A stretch of DNA of 35,743 nucleotides from a virus, in IMG/VR virus record IMGVR_UViG_3300044675_008009, positions 1 to 35,743 of that record. One strand, given 5' to 3'. Shown here in pieces: positions 11,694 to 22,411 of this stretch. The notes under the pieces were generated by a model. It searched no databases and was not told where the DNA came from. It saw only the letters and a program-made list of their open reading frames with translations. Positions within the stretch are counted from its first letter, which is position 1. Each line of letters opens with the position of its first letter. A program made the position numbers and the translations under genes.

Positions 11694-14612
11694 TTATAGT
11701 GGTGGTGCCGAAACAGTAAGTACTGGTGAATTAATTTTCATTTTGAATGTCACCCCAGGTCCTCCTCCGTAACTAAAATTATGAGTATAATAATCACCTC
11801 CTGCTCCTGTACAAGGATCACCAAAGACTGATAAAGATCCTCTACTTTGGTAAATTAAAGTAGAATCATCGGTTCTTAATTGTATGTACACAAAAGGTGA
11901 ACCTAAAGATAACGGAATAAAACCAACAAAAATTTCTGAGTTACACTGAGGAGCTAAAGTTAATGAACCTAATTGTATCCATGTTAACCCTATAGGATAA
12001 GGTTGAGTTCCGTTGAGAGAAACTGATGTTGCATACCACACTGTACCTGATGTTGGTGGTAAACTACTATCTACCGCGATTTGTAAAGTAATAAATTCAG
12101 TAGGTACCAAAGTCGGCGTTACACTTGGTGTTACAGTATTAGTTGGGGTATTTGTAGGAGTTTCAGTAACTGTAGGTGTTGGGGTTTCTGTATTAGTTGG
12201 GCTAATAGTATTTGTTGGAGTAAAGGTAGGAGTTGCTGTTGGTGTTTTGGTATTTGTAGGTGTTACAGTAGGTGTTTTGGTATTTGTAGGTGTTACCGTA
12301 GGTGTTTTGGTATTTGTAGGTGTTACAGTAGGTGTTTTGGTAACACTTGGTGTAACATTTGGTGTAAGACTAATTGTTGGTGTAACTGTTGGTGTTACAG
12401 ATGGTGTTGGTGGTGGACAATATACACAAGATATATCATAATCAATTACAAGATTTACAATAACCTGAGTATCTTGTAATGGATTAACTGGTTCTATAAT
12501 ACAATTTTTTGGGACATCTTCACATGTTGTGTAAATTTGTACTCTGTTATTAGTGATATCAACTGTTGTTCCACTAATACCATAATAAGAATCCAAAGCG
12601 TCTGTAATTGTTTGTGCCCAAACTATGTCACTTGGATAGTCAGTTGAACCTGATGAAGTATAAAACTCTGTTTGTGCGGATTGTGATCCTACTTGGGTAT
12701 ATATTGAAAATATTGCTTCATTTATTATACAATTAGTATTACCACTTGCCAAATCCGTAAAACCTTCAAGGTACATTGACCTAACATTTCTTTTAGTTAT
12801 TAGACCACTGTTTTCAAATTGGTCGTCACAAACATTAAAATATCTGTAATTTGAATATTTTTTAGTTCCTGTAAGAGTTGTGAACTTTGTATATGAACAA
12901 TTGTCAGCGTCTGTTACTGTTAATGAATAGGTTCCTGCCGTTAAACCTGTAACAGTACTTCCTGTTTGAGATCCTGCAGTACCTCCTGACCAAGTGTATG
13001 TAAAAGGTGGTTCACCATTGGTTATATAAGCGGTGATTGATCCGTCATTTCCAATAACAGGTTGGGATGTTAACAAGTTAAAATAGACATTAGAACTTGT
13101 GTCTATGAATATCGGGTATGATTGTACACAAGCCGGTGAACTTGAGTCTTGTACAGTAAGTATATAGTTACCTCCAGCTAAATTGGTGAAGGTACTTAAG
13201 AATGTTGTTACCGAAACAGGATTAGGTCCAAGTGGACCATTTAATGTATAAACATAGGGAAGTGTTCCTCCTGTTGAAGGTGTAACTTGTAATATTCCAT
13301 TTTTCAATCCACAAGTTGTACCAGTTGTAGAAGCAGTAACAGTAAACAAATCAACAGAGTCTATTGTTGTAATAGCGGTGTAAGTACATCCAACCGAAGT
13401 TACCGTTACAATATAATCACCATTTGGTAACCCAACAAATGTTTGTGTTGGTGAACCTATCGTTCCAACTTGTTGTGTACCTGATGTTCCTGAAATTGAC
13501 ATCAAAAGATTAGGATTGTTGATAAGTCCACCATCAACTATTACCTGTATCGTTCCATCGTTTGCCGAACAATATGATGGTGTTGTATTTACTTGTACTG
13601 TCGTAAATGAGTTTGGTGTACCTACAGAAATTGAGTCAAATATTGTGCAGAGTCCGGCATCAGTTGCCGAAAAATTGTAACTACCTGAGGATAAACCTGA
13701 AAATACTGCCGATTGACTAAAAGTTATTTCAACTTGTCCAGTTGATGCACTAAAATAGTAAGGTGCGGTTCCACCACTAATTATGAATTCGACTTCACCA
13801 TCACTTCCAAAACATGCAGGTTGTGTTATTACAATAAATCCTGCGGATCCAATAGGGTCTACAGTGGTTATTGTAAATGACTCGTCTGCTTGACAACCAT
13901 TTGGATCAGTAATCTCAACATTGTAAGACCCTGATGTTAGGCCTGTTATTGTAGTACCAGTCTGTCCATTAACATTTGTTAACCAATTGATTGTGTATGC
14001 CGATACAGGAAATGTAAGTCCTGTTAAAAATATTTTACCACTTGGTCCACCTATACAACTTCCATCATCAACAACATAAGCACCAAAGGTGAAAGCGTTT
14101 GATGGATTCACTACTACAGATGCTGTGATACCAGTACAACCTCCCCCATCATTAGCAACTATATAATAAGTCCCCGCTGATAACCCTTGAAAATTATAAT
14201 AATTGTTTGGCGTATCCGCTGAAACAATAAAATTATCATCCCCGTCAAATAACGCAAACTCAGCTTGACCATAGACACCACTTGTAAATCCTGTAACAGA
14301 ACCATTACTAAGACCACAATCGGTATCTGTTGAATCTATTGTTGTTGTAGTTCCTGAAGATATATAAACACTTTGTAGATAACTGTTGGATGCTCCGTCT
14401 TTGATTTCTAAAAAATATGTGTCCGCTGACAGTCCATAATATGAAAAGATATATGGTGGTCCTGAAACAATTGTTGGTGGAATAACACAAGATGTGTTTA
14501 GACAACTTACAACAAAACCTGGTGTTGTTCCTGAAATTTCGAAAAATACGGCTCCTGTGATTGTATTACTACAATCCCCAGTTACATTATAATTAGACAA
14601 AACGATACTCAT
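11694..14612 (-). CDS. Large SprB-repeat adhesin-like fibre protein with Thr/Pro stalk, 972 aa
   Basis: Residues about 1-580 form roughly seven tandem repeats of about 80 residues of the SprB/PKD-like type. Each tends to show an early Cys, a GG.PPY/GTAPY-like turn, then GLSxGxY or GLTAGTY followed by V.D..GC; the seventh ([26 protein letters not shown]) is the clearest. A distinct domain (about 581-730) has paired cysteines and ends YCPPP. A Thr/Pro/Val stalk follows (about 734-837) with three perfect 10-residue repeats, then a C-terminal domain of about 130 residues. The repeats belong to a family typical of Bacteroidetes surface adhesins such as SprB. The gene starts with a TAATG overlap with the gpI-like baseplate gene, so the product is made with the baseplate. 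Host adhesion is inferred. Confidence 0.78.
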   Translation of the reverse strand: MSIVLSNYNVTGDCSNTITGAVFFEISGTTPGFVVSCLNTSCVIPPTIVSGPPYIFSYYGLSADTYFLEIKDGASNSYLQSVYISSGTTTTIDSTDTDCGLSNGSVTGFTSGVYGQAEFALFDGDDNFIVSADTPNNYYNFQGLSAGTYYIVANDGGGCTGITASVVVNPSNAFTFGAYVVDDGSCIGGPSGKIFLTGLTFPVSAYTINWLTNVNGQTGTTITGLTSGSYNVEITDPNGCQADESFTITTVDPIGSAGFIVITQPACFGSDGEVEFIISGGTAPYYFSASTGQVEITFSQSAVFSGLSSGSYNFSATDAGLCTIFDSISVGTPNSFTTVQVNTTPSYCSANDGTIQVIVDGGLINNPNLLMSISGTSGTQQVGTIGSPTQTFVGLPNGDYIVTVTSVGCTYTAITTIDSVDLFTVTASTTGTTCGLKNGILQVTPSTGGTLPYVYTLNGPLGPNPVSVTTFLSTFTNLAGGNYILTVQDSSSPACVQSYPIFIDTSSNVYFNLLTSQPVIGNDGSITAYITNGEPPFTYTWSGGTAGSQTGSTVTGLTAGTYSLTVTDADNCSYTKFTTLTGTKKYSNYRYFNVCDDQFENSGLITKRNVRSMYLEGFTDLASGNTNCIINEAIFSIYTQVGSQSAQTEFYTSSGSTDYPSDIVWAQTITDALDSYYGISGTTVDITNNRVQIYTTCEDVPKNCIIEPVNPLQDTQVIVNLVIDYDISCVYCPPPTPSVTPTVTPTISLTPNVTPSVTKTPTVTPTNTKTPTVTPTNTKTPTVTPTNTKTPTATPTFTPTNTISPTNTETPTPTVTETPTNTPTNTVTPSVTPTLVPTEFITLQIAVDSSLPPTSGTVWYATSVSLNGTQPYPIGLTWIQLGSLTLAPQCNSEIFVGFIPLSLGSPFVYIQLRTDDSTLIYQSRGSLSVFGDPCTGAGGDYYTHNFSYGGGPGVTFKMKINSPVLTVSAPPL
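12241..12330 (-). repeat. Three tandem 30-bp repeats in the Thr/Pro stalk
   Basis: Units at 12241-12270, 12271-12300 and 12301-12330 are identical except for one base, followed by a partial fourth. Each encodes 10 residues of the [10 protein letters not shown] type. There are no spacers, so this is a coding tandem repeat and not a CRISPR array. Confidence 0.85.
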
Positions 14613-17599
14613 TATTGATTACAGTATATTTCGAAGTTTATTCCAACATTGATTTGAAGATCATCAAAATTTGGTAGACAGTTATTATTAAATATAATTA
14701 TTTCGTCTGTACTCTCGTCTATATTATAACCATAACCAGATGTTTGTAAACTTTGGAATGTAGTTGTTAACGCTGTTAACCATTGTTGAGAAGTAGGGTA
14801 TTGACCCGTACCAATTCCTTGATAGAACAAGTCTTCAGCAATTATATTTCCGTTTACTCTTATGTCAACATACCAACTACTAACGGTACTATTTAACTGA
14901 CAACTATTAATATTTACACCTTGGGAAATAAAAAATTCATTCATGGTAGTATTCAGTAGAACTCCAAAGTTTGTTATATTAGGATCTGTATTCCATGGGT
15001 AAATAACACAAGTTACTTGTTGTACAGGACAGTCCAACACATAAAGTTGAGTTGTTAAACTACAAGGTTTACAAGGAATTGGAATAAACTTACAACCTTC
15101 TTGTCTTCTCCATACAAATTTTTGTCTATGAAAAATCGAGTTTTCCAATCTAACTCCTGTGTTCCATATAGTAGTTGCAGGAACCATCTGTTCAACCATT
15201 CTGATCCAATAATCGCCCATCCCATTTACAAAATCTATCATGGTTTGGTATGTGTAATTATTATTTGGTATTCCAGCATTAGTTAAAGACTCCAAATAAC
15301 TCCAATAAATTGATTGTAGAGTTGGGTAACCTCCCGTTTTTCCATCCGTAATAAATTGACGGTTGCGAGTGTTAATCATGTTTCTCCAAAATGTTTGAGC
15401 AAATTCAAAGAATGTTTTTGTTTTTGGTTTTGGTACTATAGTTGTCCAATCTACACCACCTAATTTTGGATATGGGTTTGGTATATTACATGGTGAAGGT
15501 GGTGTGTAAAATAATCCTTGTTCAGGAATTGGGTAATTAGTATCTCGGGACATCGACCATACATCATAAACTAAACCTTGAGCAGGATTCATCATGATGT
15601 CAACATTTTTAACATTTAACACTAAACATTCTTCACCAACACTATAATAAGCATTGAAGTTTCCTTCAAAACTACTTCTTAAAAATGGTGTGGTATCTAC
15701 CCAACTTTTTTTGTTTTCGGCTACTTTTCTTAATTTGAATCCTAAATCCATGTAAGGAAAATATCTGTATCTATACAAATATTCTTCTCCATAGTTGAAT
15801 GGTAATAATTGTGTTTGATAGTTAGGGTTGTTACCTGTAAAAACTTGATTTGTTGGGACAGCAAACTCAGGCATTCTATGTTGTGGTGTTGATTCAAACC
15901 ATCCACCTCCTATTTGGAAAAAATAACTCTCTGACGGGATTGGCATTCTTGGACATCCAAACTCGTCAACAGGAAAATCGTTTCTTGTCGCTAATACAGT
16001 CAAGTTTGTTGAAGAAGTTGTAAATCCTGTATACTGCATACCCTGTATTGAAAATACATTATTTGTCTGAAGTACTGGTATTTGTTGAAGTACCACTCCT
16101 GTACTAATTTCTGCAAACTGTTGATCAAACTCAAACATGTTAATTCTTTGGTCTGCAACATAAACATATTCATTAAAATCAATCAAAGCTTCAGGTGCTC
16201 CTGCCATTCTCAATAGACACTCAATAGATTTTCTTGTACCTTTCGATTTGAAAAGGTAGGCAGAGTTCAGAATTAAATTTCTGTAGAACTGATAGTTGAT
16301 CTCTTCAGGTGTTGGTCCTAATTGTAGACCAGGAAATGTGTTGGGTTGTGTTGTAAATACAGCTTGTAAAAGTTCTTCTTGAGATATAGGAGAAAAGTTT
16401 GTAACCCAACCTAATGTTTGCGCTAAGTTTTTTAATAACTGTGAAGGTATATCATTTTGTACTGTGTAGTGTATGCTATTGATGTTACCCAAAGCACCTA
16501 TGAATGCCTTCGTTTCATCAAAGCTTCTACCATAAAGTTGTATTAACTTTTCAAACTTTTGATCAGGAGTATCAAATTCTTTTAAAGCACCAGTGGTTAA
16601 AAATCTTGAAATAATATTTGTGCTGTACCCATCTAAATTAACCGCAAAATCATTTATTTGAGCCAAGTAATTGTCAAATGATACTGAACTAATATCTAAA
16701 TTCCATAATCCAACTCTTGGCCAAGTTACTAATTCTGTTGTTAAAATATATGAACCGTCTTCTTGTTCTCTTGGAACAGTAAATTGTGCAGTATAAGGGG
16801 GATTAATTTGTCTATTTAAAAGAAATTTTTCAACAGGATCAAAATCTAAATTGAAAACTTTGTTACTTTCGAAATCATTTGGTCTAATAACTAAATAATC
16901 ACTCGATGTTTGAGCACCACTAAAAGGATCACCATCAACTATTAGTTTTAATGTTGTTGACGAACTGTTTGTTGGATATAAATAATTTACAGGATATTGA
17001 GATCCATTTACATATAATACATATTTTTTGTAAAACAACTTCATGTTTCTCAACGGCGAAACTTGCATTTCATTAAATAACATATTTGTTTCTGCACTTT
17101 CAGAGTAATCTAGTTCAAAAGGGTTTTGTATGGATTCAAGATATATTTCAAAAGTTGTATCATTTTCTACTGAATCGTATTGTATATTAATAGCGGTTGG
17201 TTGAGTTATAAATTTTGGTGTTTTGGAATTAATCTCTAAACCACCAGGAAAATAATTTATAATTTTGGTTATAGATACTGAAAATCTCTTAACCAAAGAA
17301 CCATATTGTGTAAAGTTTGTAACCTGAGATAAATCGTAATTTGGATAAACTCTATAATTATTCGCCAGTATGTCAGCTGCCTCGGCGTTTGTTTCTACAT
17401 TAATACTCTCAAGATTGATTGGGTCGGAAAAACTACCTATAGTAAAAGTCCTATTTTGTTTTTCACTTATACCAGTTGTGAACTGAAAATTTGCTTGCGT
17501 TAGACCTCCACCTGTAACTAACTGTACACCAACTAAATTATTGGAGAAGCTGTTAGCAGCACTACTTTGAGGTGGGCAAGTAAATTTATTTGTCGCCAT
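14612..17599 (-). CDS. Baseplate wedge protein with P2 gpI/T4 gp7-like motif, 995 aa
   Basis: The region around residues 445-475 reads [20 protein letters not shown] and continues [15 protein letters not shown] similar stretch (Tyr-Leu-x-x-x-KGT followed by an amphipathic helix) is typical of phage tail protein gpI of P2, whose equivalent in T4 is part of gp7 and in type VI secretion is TssG. Together with gp25- and gp6-type proteins this would complete the conserved wedge core. The preceding 440 residues are beta-rich, and the C-terminal 250 residues include a Cys-rich patch ([11 protein letters not shown]). The gene overlaps both neighbours by TAATG (17599 and 14612), so it is translated with the 301-aa and 972-aa proteins. 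The wedge role is well supported by context; the exact T4 equivalence is inferred. Confidence 0.68.
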   Translation of the reverse strand: MATNKFTCPPQSSAANSFSNNLVGVQLVTGGGLTQANFQFTTGISEKQNRTFTIGSFSDPINLESINVETNAEAADILANNYRVYPNYDLSQVTNFTQYGSLVKRFSVSITKIINYFPGGLEINSKTPKFITQPTAINIQYDSVENDTTFEIYLESIQNPFELDYSESAETNMLFNEMQVSPLRNMKLFYKKYVLYVNGSQYPVNYLYPTNSSSTTLKLIVDGDPFSGAQTSSDYLVIRPNDFESNKVFNLDFDPVEKFLLNRQINPPYTAQFTVPREQEDGSYILTTELVTWPRVGLWNLDISSVSFDNYLAQINDFAVNLDGYSTNIISRFLTTGALKEFDTPDQKFEKLIQLYGRSFDETKAFIGALGNINSIHYTVQNDIPSQLLKNLAQTLGWVTNFSPISQEELLQAVFTTQPNTFPGLQLGPTPEEINYQFYRNLILNSAYLFKSKGTRKSIECLLRMAGAPEALIDFNEYVYVADQRINMFEFDQQFAEISTGVVLQQIPVLQTNNVFSIQGMQYTGFTTSSTNLTVLATRNDFPVDEFGCPRMPIPSESYFFQIGGGWFESTPQHRMPEFAVPTNQVFTGNNPNYQTQLLPFNYGEEYLYRYRYFPYMDLGFKLRKVAENKKSWVDTTPFLRSSFEGNFNAYYSVGEECLVLNVKNVDIMMNPAQGLVYDVWSMSRDTNYPIPEQGLFYTPPSPCNIPNPYPKLGGVDWTTIVPKPKTKTFFEFAQTFWRNMINTRNRQFITDGKTGGYPTLQSIYWSYLESLTNAGIPNNNYTYQTMIDFVNGMGDYWIRMVEQMVPATTIWNTGVRLENSIFHRQKFVWRRQEGCKFIPIPCKPCSLTTQLYVLDCPVQQVTCVIYPWNTDPNITNFGVLLNTTMNEFFISQGVNINSCQLNSTVSSWYVDIRVNGNIIAEDLFYQGIGTGQYPTSQQWLTALTTTFQSLQTSGYGYNIDESTDEIIIFNNNCLPNFDDLQINVGINFEIYCNQ

Positions 17600-18504
17600 T
17601 AAGCCGTTATGTTATTAAATGCCTTTGAGAAGTCGATATTTTCACCACGATCTTGTCTAACTTCATAAAGAAGAGTATTGAACTGATCTTTAATCTCGTA
17701 CAAGTTGTACTGTTTGTAAATGTTGTTATTAGCATCGTAGATAGTGTAAATACCATCTTCCATAGATTTAGTTTGATTACCATAAAGTGCAATTGCAAGT
17801 GTTGAAATATCTTGATCGACTATTTCTATTTCCGTTGTTATTGGATTAAAATATGTGTTTGTTATGATAATACTTTGGTTTGGTTGTCCAATGTATGGAG
17901 TCGCACTTGGTTTGTTTGTAGGCGAAGATGAAGGTGAAACTGTGCAAAAAAGTAAGTTCGTTGCACCTTGCACATACCTATATCTAATTGATTTCTGAAT
18001 AGTGTTGGTAAGATTTTGTACTACAGGTTCACAATAAAATGAAGAAGTTATGATTCTAAAAAAGTTTGGTATTTTTGTCCCATCAGAATTCAAGTACTCC
18101 ACTCTAAACCCTACCAACCCTTGATTAACAAATTTATTTTGATATTCGGCGGGTACATTGTTCAAGTCTATAACAATACCCTTAACATTTGGGAGTGAAG
18201 ATAAAACACCGCAGTCAGTAATTATAGTTCTAATCTCTGCTGGTCTTATCATTAAAGTATAGATACCTAACTTAGTGAACTGATCTGCAGGAAGTTTCAA
18301 ATTATAAAGACCACCCAAAATTTCTACTGAACTTCCTCCAGTATCTTGGTTATTGAAGTAAGGTCTCAAAACATCTTGAGCATCAAGTGTTGTAAGGGTA
18401 AAGTTTTGAGTATCGTCTCTAGACTCAGTATATACCATTACTATCTGTACATCCTCGGGACTAACATCTGCCGGTCTTATCGTTCCGTAATTTCCTGTTG
18501 CCAT
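17599..18504 (-). CDS. Baseplate-region structural protein, 301 aa, unrecognised
   Basis: The product begins MATGNYGTIRPADVSPEDVQ, has a mixed alpha/beta first half and a short Ser/Pro/Thr linker (SPSSSPTNKPSATP, about residues 190-203) before a C-terminal domain that ends with an amphipathic segment. No named family is recognised. Its length is near that of T4 gp8 (334 aa), a wedge protein, but I see no sequence motif that proves this. The stop overlaps the gpI-like gene start (TAATG). A TATTTAT box lies 20 bases before the ATG, so a promoter may begin the downstream part of the baseplate operon here. The placement among wedge genes makes a virion role likely. Confidence 0.65.
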   Translation of the reverse strand: MATGNYGTIRPADVSPEDVQIVMVYTESRDDTQNFTLTTLDAQDVLRPYFNNQDTGGSSVEILGGLYNLKLPADQFTKLGIYTLMIRPAEIRTIITDCGVLSSLPNVKGIVIDLNNVPAEYQNKFVNQGLVGFRVEYLNSDGTKIPNFFRIITSSFYCEPVVQNLTNTIQKSIRYRYVQGATNLLFCTVSPSSSPTNKPSATPYIGQPNQSIIITNTYFNPITTEIEIVDQDISTLAIALYGNQTKSMEDGIYTIYDANNNIYKQYNLYEIKDQFNTLLYEVRQDRGENIDFSKAFNNITA

Positions 18505-18524
18505 ATTATCTTATAATCTTTTAA

Positions 18525-18531
18525 ATAAATA
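18525..18531 (-). promoter_or_regulatory. TATTTAT box before the 301-aa gene
   Basis: The minus strand reads TATTTATT in the 28-base gap between the 391-aa and 301-aa genes, 20 bases before the ATG at 18504. The longer spacing would leave a short leader. Weaker than the copies with 7-base spacing. Confidence 0.35.
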
Positions 18532-18532
18532 T

Positions 18533-19708
18533 TTATGTGGACACTTTTTCAATAATAAAATATTTGTATCCGTATTTTCCTAAATCTCCCACATTATCAA
18601 CCTCACCTAACCTCATCACATTTTCCAAAGGAGAATTTTTACCTCTCTCAATAAAAACATTGGTAACTACTTCAAGTTGATCGACGACATTTATGAGAGC
18701 CTCATTTTTGGTTATGGCCGTCAATTCTATTTCACCTGGTACTAAACCGTATGAATCAACAAAATATATTGTGTAATTTTCATAATCATGATAAATAACC
18801 CCATTAATTGTATAAGCGGTATATGTGTTTGTAATGTCAGGACCGTAAAAAGTTCCAACAACACCTGTTTGACCTGTTACCTGTATACCCAATTTGAACT
18901 TACCATCGTACAAATTGGTTTTTGGGCCAAATTGAGTTAAATCATTGACAGTTGATTCTGTTATTCCTGTAACAGGAAAAGGGACTGTGGTGTAATTATA
19001 AGAATAATAATCTGTGACATTAGTATTAGAATCTCCTGTAAAAATATAATCATAACTTATCGGTGTTGCCGACCAACTAGCTCCAGCAGGATAAAATGTT
19101 AAGTTACCTAGAGGATTGTTTATGGTAACAGCACTATATGGGGTAGTGATTGTTTTTTGTACTGTTGATATTCCCCAAGGTGAGTTTGCGGTTAGTGTTA
19201 TTACATAATTAGTATTCGCAGTTGGGTAGGTGTGTGTGACAGGCGTAATCCCTAATAAGACTTGTGTTGGTGTTCCATCCCCCCAATCCAATGTGTAAGT
19301 CACTAATTGTAAAAACTTAATAAACTCTAAATCTGATGTATTATAAAACTTAAAAGTATATGGGTTAATAGTGTCTGCGGTAACTATAAAATTGTTCAAA
19401 ACATCTAACTGAACCACTAAACCGTCAAAAGGTGTATAATATCCCAAATCAACCGCAGATTCAGTAATCATAATGTTAACTGATAATCCCGTAAGAAATG
19501 ATGTACCACCTGTGTTTCCACTTAACAAATAAGACATAGGTAAATAAACACCTGTTGTACCTGTAGTTGTTGCACTTATTGTAGTGGCAGTCAAACAACA
19601 CGGATCAATAATTGTAGTAACATCAGTTTCGCCAGTATATGGAACAAAAACTAAATCACTTTTGATGTTCTCAGGTGATATAACAAATTTATATTCTTGT
19701 AATTCCAT
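18533..19708 (-). CDS. Baseplate-region protein with PKD domain, 391 aa
   Basis: A PKD-type beta-sandwich is visible at about residues 135-190: YTLDWGDGTPTQV is the hallmark WGDG motif, followed by VTHTYPTANTNYVITLTAN, the usual HTYP..G-Y-V-LT pattern. PKD domains mediate protein or carbohydrate contacts in surface proteins. Flanking regions are Thr/Gly-rich beta structure. The last 50 residues (VFIERGKNSPLENVMRLGEV, then YGYKYFIIEK) look compact and conserved and may dock onto the baseplate. It is translated with the 268-aa gene upstream through a TAATG overlap at 19708. It is therefore probably a virion protein that carries an adhesive domain on the baseplate. PKD is confident; the rest is not. 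Confidence 0.75.
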   Translation of the reverse strand: MELQEYKFVISPENIKSDLVFVPYTGETDVTTIIDPCCLTATTISATTTGTTGVYLPMSYLLSGNTGGTSFLTGLSVNIMITESAVDLGYYTPFDGLVVQLDVLNNFIVTADTINPYTFKFYNTSDLEFIKFLQLVTYTLDWGDGTPTQVLLGITPVTHTYPTANTNYVITLTANSPWGISTVQKTITTPYSAVTINNPLGNLTFYPAGASWSATPISYDYIFTGDSNTNVTDYYSYNYTTVPFPVTGITESTVNDLTQFGPKTNLYDGKFKLGIQVTGQTGVVGTFYGPDITNTYTAYTINGVIYHDYENYTIYFVDSYGLVPGEIELTAITKNEALINVVDQLEVVTNVFIERGKNSPLENVMRLGEVDNVGDLGKYGYKYFIIEKVST

Positions 19709-20514
19709 TATGGGTTAACATATTCATACCAAGTTATCGGTGTTAACAAATCTCCAACTCTAAGATTGGTTGATGTTGAAAACACTTCGTAAGTTTTTGT
19801 ATTATAATCTAAGTCTACTCTATAGTAATTGTATTGTGAATGATCGTAATTAAATTTATCAGGAGTTAGAAGGTCTTGTCTTGTATTTGTCATCTGTTTG
19901 AAGACTCCTGTTATTGCATCAAAAAATTGCGCGGACATGTAAAAAGTATTAATGTCTATAATTTCTCTACTTCTCAACCAATAGATATAGTAACCCTCTT
20001 TATCATTACCTATGGAATCCAAAACCATGTTAGGTTTTTTTATTTCTATTGGTGGAAGTGTTGGTGATAAACTAGCTGTTTGTGTTAAACCTTGTTGTAC
20101 GGGTAATATGATTGAAACAAATAATTGGCGAGTTGCATCATCATCAGTATCGTATAAATCTAATTTGAAAAAAGAATTAGTGAAAGATTTAGAAAAATAA
20201 TAAACATCAGTAACTGAAAATCCGTTGTTGAGATAGTTTACAGTCCAGTTACCAACTGTGTTTGCGGTGATTGGTTGTGAATAATCATAAAAATTAAAAA
20301 CATAATTTATTTCTGTATTTATGTTTGGAAATATATTATGTGCAAATCTTATAATTTCGAAATCTTGAGGTGAACCAATAACCTCTTTAACGGCTTCAAC
20401 TTCATATACTTGAATGCTATCGTCTCTTCCCATAAAGTCCCATTGCATGTTAATTGGTATATTAACAAACTTATCAATGTCATCTTTAACTATTTTAATT
20501 CGTGTAAAATCCAT
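19708..20514 (-). CDS. Baseplate-region structural protein, 268 aa, unrecognised
   Basis: The product begins MDFTRIKIVKDDIDKFVNIP and contains a Pro/Ser/Thr turn (LSPTLPPIEIKKP) near residue 150 and an aromatic stretch (YYIYWLRSREIIDINTFYMS) near 170-190. It is beta-rich, soluble and lacks known motifs. The stop overlaps the PKD protein start (TAATG) and the ATG immediately follows the stop of the 631-aa gene, so three structural genes are made as one set. No family can be named. A wedge or peripheral baseplate component is the best inference from its place between gp6-type and gpI-type genes. Confidence 0.65.
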   Translation of the reverse strand: MDFTRIKIVKDDIDKFVNIPINMQWDFMGRDDSIQVYEVEAVKEVIGSPQDFEIIRFAHNIFPNINTEINYVFNFYDYSQPITANTVGNWTVNYLNNGFSVTDVYYFSKSFTNSFFKLDLYDTDDDATRQLFVSIILPVQQGLTQTASLSPTLPPIEIKKPNMVLDSIGNDKEGYYIYWLRSREIIDINTFYMSAQFFDAITGVFKQMTNTRQDLLTPDKFNYDHSQYNYYRVDLDYNTKTYEVFSTSTNLRVGDLLTPITWYEYVNP

Positions 20515-22410
20515 CTATTGATTATTTGGGTTTTGATTATTTGGGTTAGTTCCTATGTCAAACAATATCTGACCTACATCACAACCATCACTAGAAGGTG
20601 CCGCAATAACAGTCAAATCAACAGGTACTTTACCACCTTGATAAAGACTTAATTCATTTGGATTTGTTGGTGTTGCGTAATCGCTTGCTGTATTATAGTT
20701 TTCAGGTGTGATTCTAAAAATTGTGTCAACAAAAGGATAGTGAGCATTATTCAAAAACGGATAGTCAAGACCAACACCATCACCACTGATGAACCCATAA
20801 GGATAAAGGTCTCTCCATCTAAAAGAAGAATTCAATGTTGAGTAATAAGCATACTCAGGAAGATCAACAATATTCTGATCGGTTGATTCTTCAATGTACT
20901 CAGAAAATTCTCTTATCCCTATTTGGTTGTGGGGTTGGTAAAAATAACCAAACAAATTTGTTGGGTTTAAAGTTGGAAAATTTAAACTAAACCAATTGTT
21001 GTTATATGTAATTTTGTGTTGATAAACGGAAAGTGTTCTTTCTATTTGTTCAAAATTATTCCATTCACAAAAATCTCCATCTATAGTATCACCTGAAGTT
21101 AACAAATCATTATAAAAAAAAGGACCTTGATTTACTAAAGATGTATATTGAGATTGATTTATTGTTGTATTAGAATCTAAATTGTTTTGATCCCACCATA
21201 CTTGTGGTTTTCCAACATCTAAATATGTGTTAAATTCCCAACCTTGTTTCAACTTTTGTGTCCAACCAAAATAACCTCTCCAAATTGTTGTAAAGTATAA
21301 TTTACTGATTGGTCTGTTTTGATTATCTAATAAATTTCTTAAATTGACATCACAATTGAATGACAATGTATAAGATCTTGATCCTTCTTTTACAGAAGTT
21401 CTTTTAACTTGATTAGGTGTTAGAGGTTTGATTTCACACTTTGTTTTGTCATTATAAACATTTTTTTCATATCCCGCATTAACTAATACCGCACAATCTG
21501 AATCTGTAAGTATTCGATGTCTTCTTACATAGTAAGTACTTATTGTATCGTTTAAATTTGTTTTATCTAAAACTCTTCTAAATGTTCCTTGATTTAGAGT
21601 CACAAATGTTGTTCCAGTATATCCCACATTTTGGATACTAAATATGTATTCTTCGGATCCTGATCCACCATCTCCCAAACCATCCACTTGAAATATTGAG
21701 TTGTTGTTGTAGTTTATAGATAACAAAACAAACTGTCCTACACTTAAATTGTGTTTGATTGGACACTTAAAAGTAATTTGATTAGTTATGAGTTCACTAC
21801 CCCTTACAATGTAAAAAGGTATTCCATCAGATGCAATCCAATTCCAAGATATTTGAGTTTGTGGTTCGACGGCATACATTTTTTTATTCGGGTCATTCGA
21901 ATAAGCATAACTTAAGTAATGTGACCAGTTGTAAGTAGTTGCACTAACTGATTTAAAATCTAAATGTCTTCCTGACCCTATCGTATACCCTTGTACAGAA
22001 TTGTCGGTTCTTATGAAATCAAATTCAGGGTACTGAGGAAAACCATCCCAAGGTACTGTTTGATCTGTTGGTTGTGGGGGAACAGATGGTACATTACCTG
22101 TGGGATAATATGAAATTGCATTTTGGAGAGCGTTAGTATAATATAGGTTGTCTCTATAAGGTACATATGTTGTTGATCCAGTCAAAGCATTCTCAAATAA
22201 AATTGTAAACTTTGTAACAGGTCTAAAAATCGTTGATTGTTGTCTTTCTTCATCGAACACTTCAAGTAAACTAAGATCAGTTGTGCGATCAAATTCAACC
22301 AATTCTTTCATTGATTGTTTCAAAGGTACATTAATAAACTGATCACTCAAAGGTGCCGATTTGTACCTTTGTGTTGATTCAATTATTCTTGTTGATGGAT
22401 CTACATTCAT
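20515..22410 (-). CDS. Baseplate-region structural protein, 631 aa, unrecognised
   Basis: The product begins MNVDPSTRIIESTQRYKSAP. It has an internal segment (KCPIKHNLSVGQFVLLSINY, about residues 215-234) that looks like a small beta-barrel, a long Tyr/Asn/Trp-rich middle, and a C-terminal region containing FRITPENYN. It ends in an exact repeat NPNNQNPNNQ encoded by a 15-bp tandem duplication. No named family is recognised. It abuts the 1874-aa gene upstream (1-base gap) and the 268-aa gene downstream (no gap). The size and position between gp6-type and gpI-type wedge genes suggest a major baseplate component. Confidence 0.65.
   Translation of the reverse strand: MNVDPSTRIIESTQRYKSAPLSDQFINVPLKQSMKELVEFDRTTDLSLLEVFDEERQQSTIFRPVTKFTILFENALTGSTTYVPYRDNLYYTNALQNAISYYPTGNVPSVPPQPTDQTVPWDGFPQYPEFDFIRTDNSVQGYTIGSGRHLDFKSVSATTYNWSHYLSYAYSNDPNKKMYAVEPQTQISWNWIASDGIPFYIVRGSELITNQITFKCPIKHNLSVGQFVLLSINYNNNSIFQVDGLGDGGSGSEEYIFSIQNVGYTGTTFVTLNQGTFRRVLDKTNLNDTISTYYVRRHRILTDSDCAVLVNAGYEKNVYNDKTKCEIKPLTPNQVKRTSVKEGSRSYTLSFNCDVNLRNLLDNQNRPISKLYFTTIWRGYFGWTQKLKQGWEFNTYLDVGKPQVWWDQNNLDSNTTINQSQYTSLVNQGPFFYNDLLTSGDTIDGDFCEWNNFEQIERTLSVYQHKITYNNNWFSLNFPTLNPTNLFGYFYQPHNQIGIREFSEYIEESTDQNIVDLPEYAYYSTLNSSFRWRDLYPYGFISGDGVGLDYPFLNNAHYPFVDTIFRITPENYNTASDYATPTNPNELSLYQGGKVPVDLTVIAAPSSDGCDVGQILFDIGTNPNNQNPNNQ
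20518..20547 (-). repeat. 15-bp tandem duplication at the 3' end of the 631-aa gene
   Basis: TTGATTATTTGGGTT occurs twice in a row on the plus strand, giving two NPNNQ units just before the stop codon. Probably replication slippage in a tolerant C-terminus. Confidence 0.8.
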
Positions 22411-22411
22411 A

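Noticed and set aside
12241-12330. Possible CRISPR array because of 30-bp direct repeats
   Set aside because: Repeats are contiguous with no spacers, and encode an in-frame peptide repeat.
12013-12441. Plus-strand open frame with a hydrophobic Val/Gly repeat, like a membrane protein
   Set aside because: It is the antisense of the Thr/Pro stalk of the 972-aa gene; repeats of GGTGTT keep several frames open. No start context or neighbour supports it.
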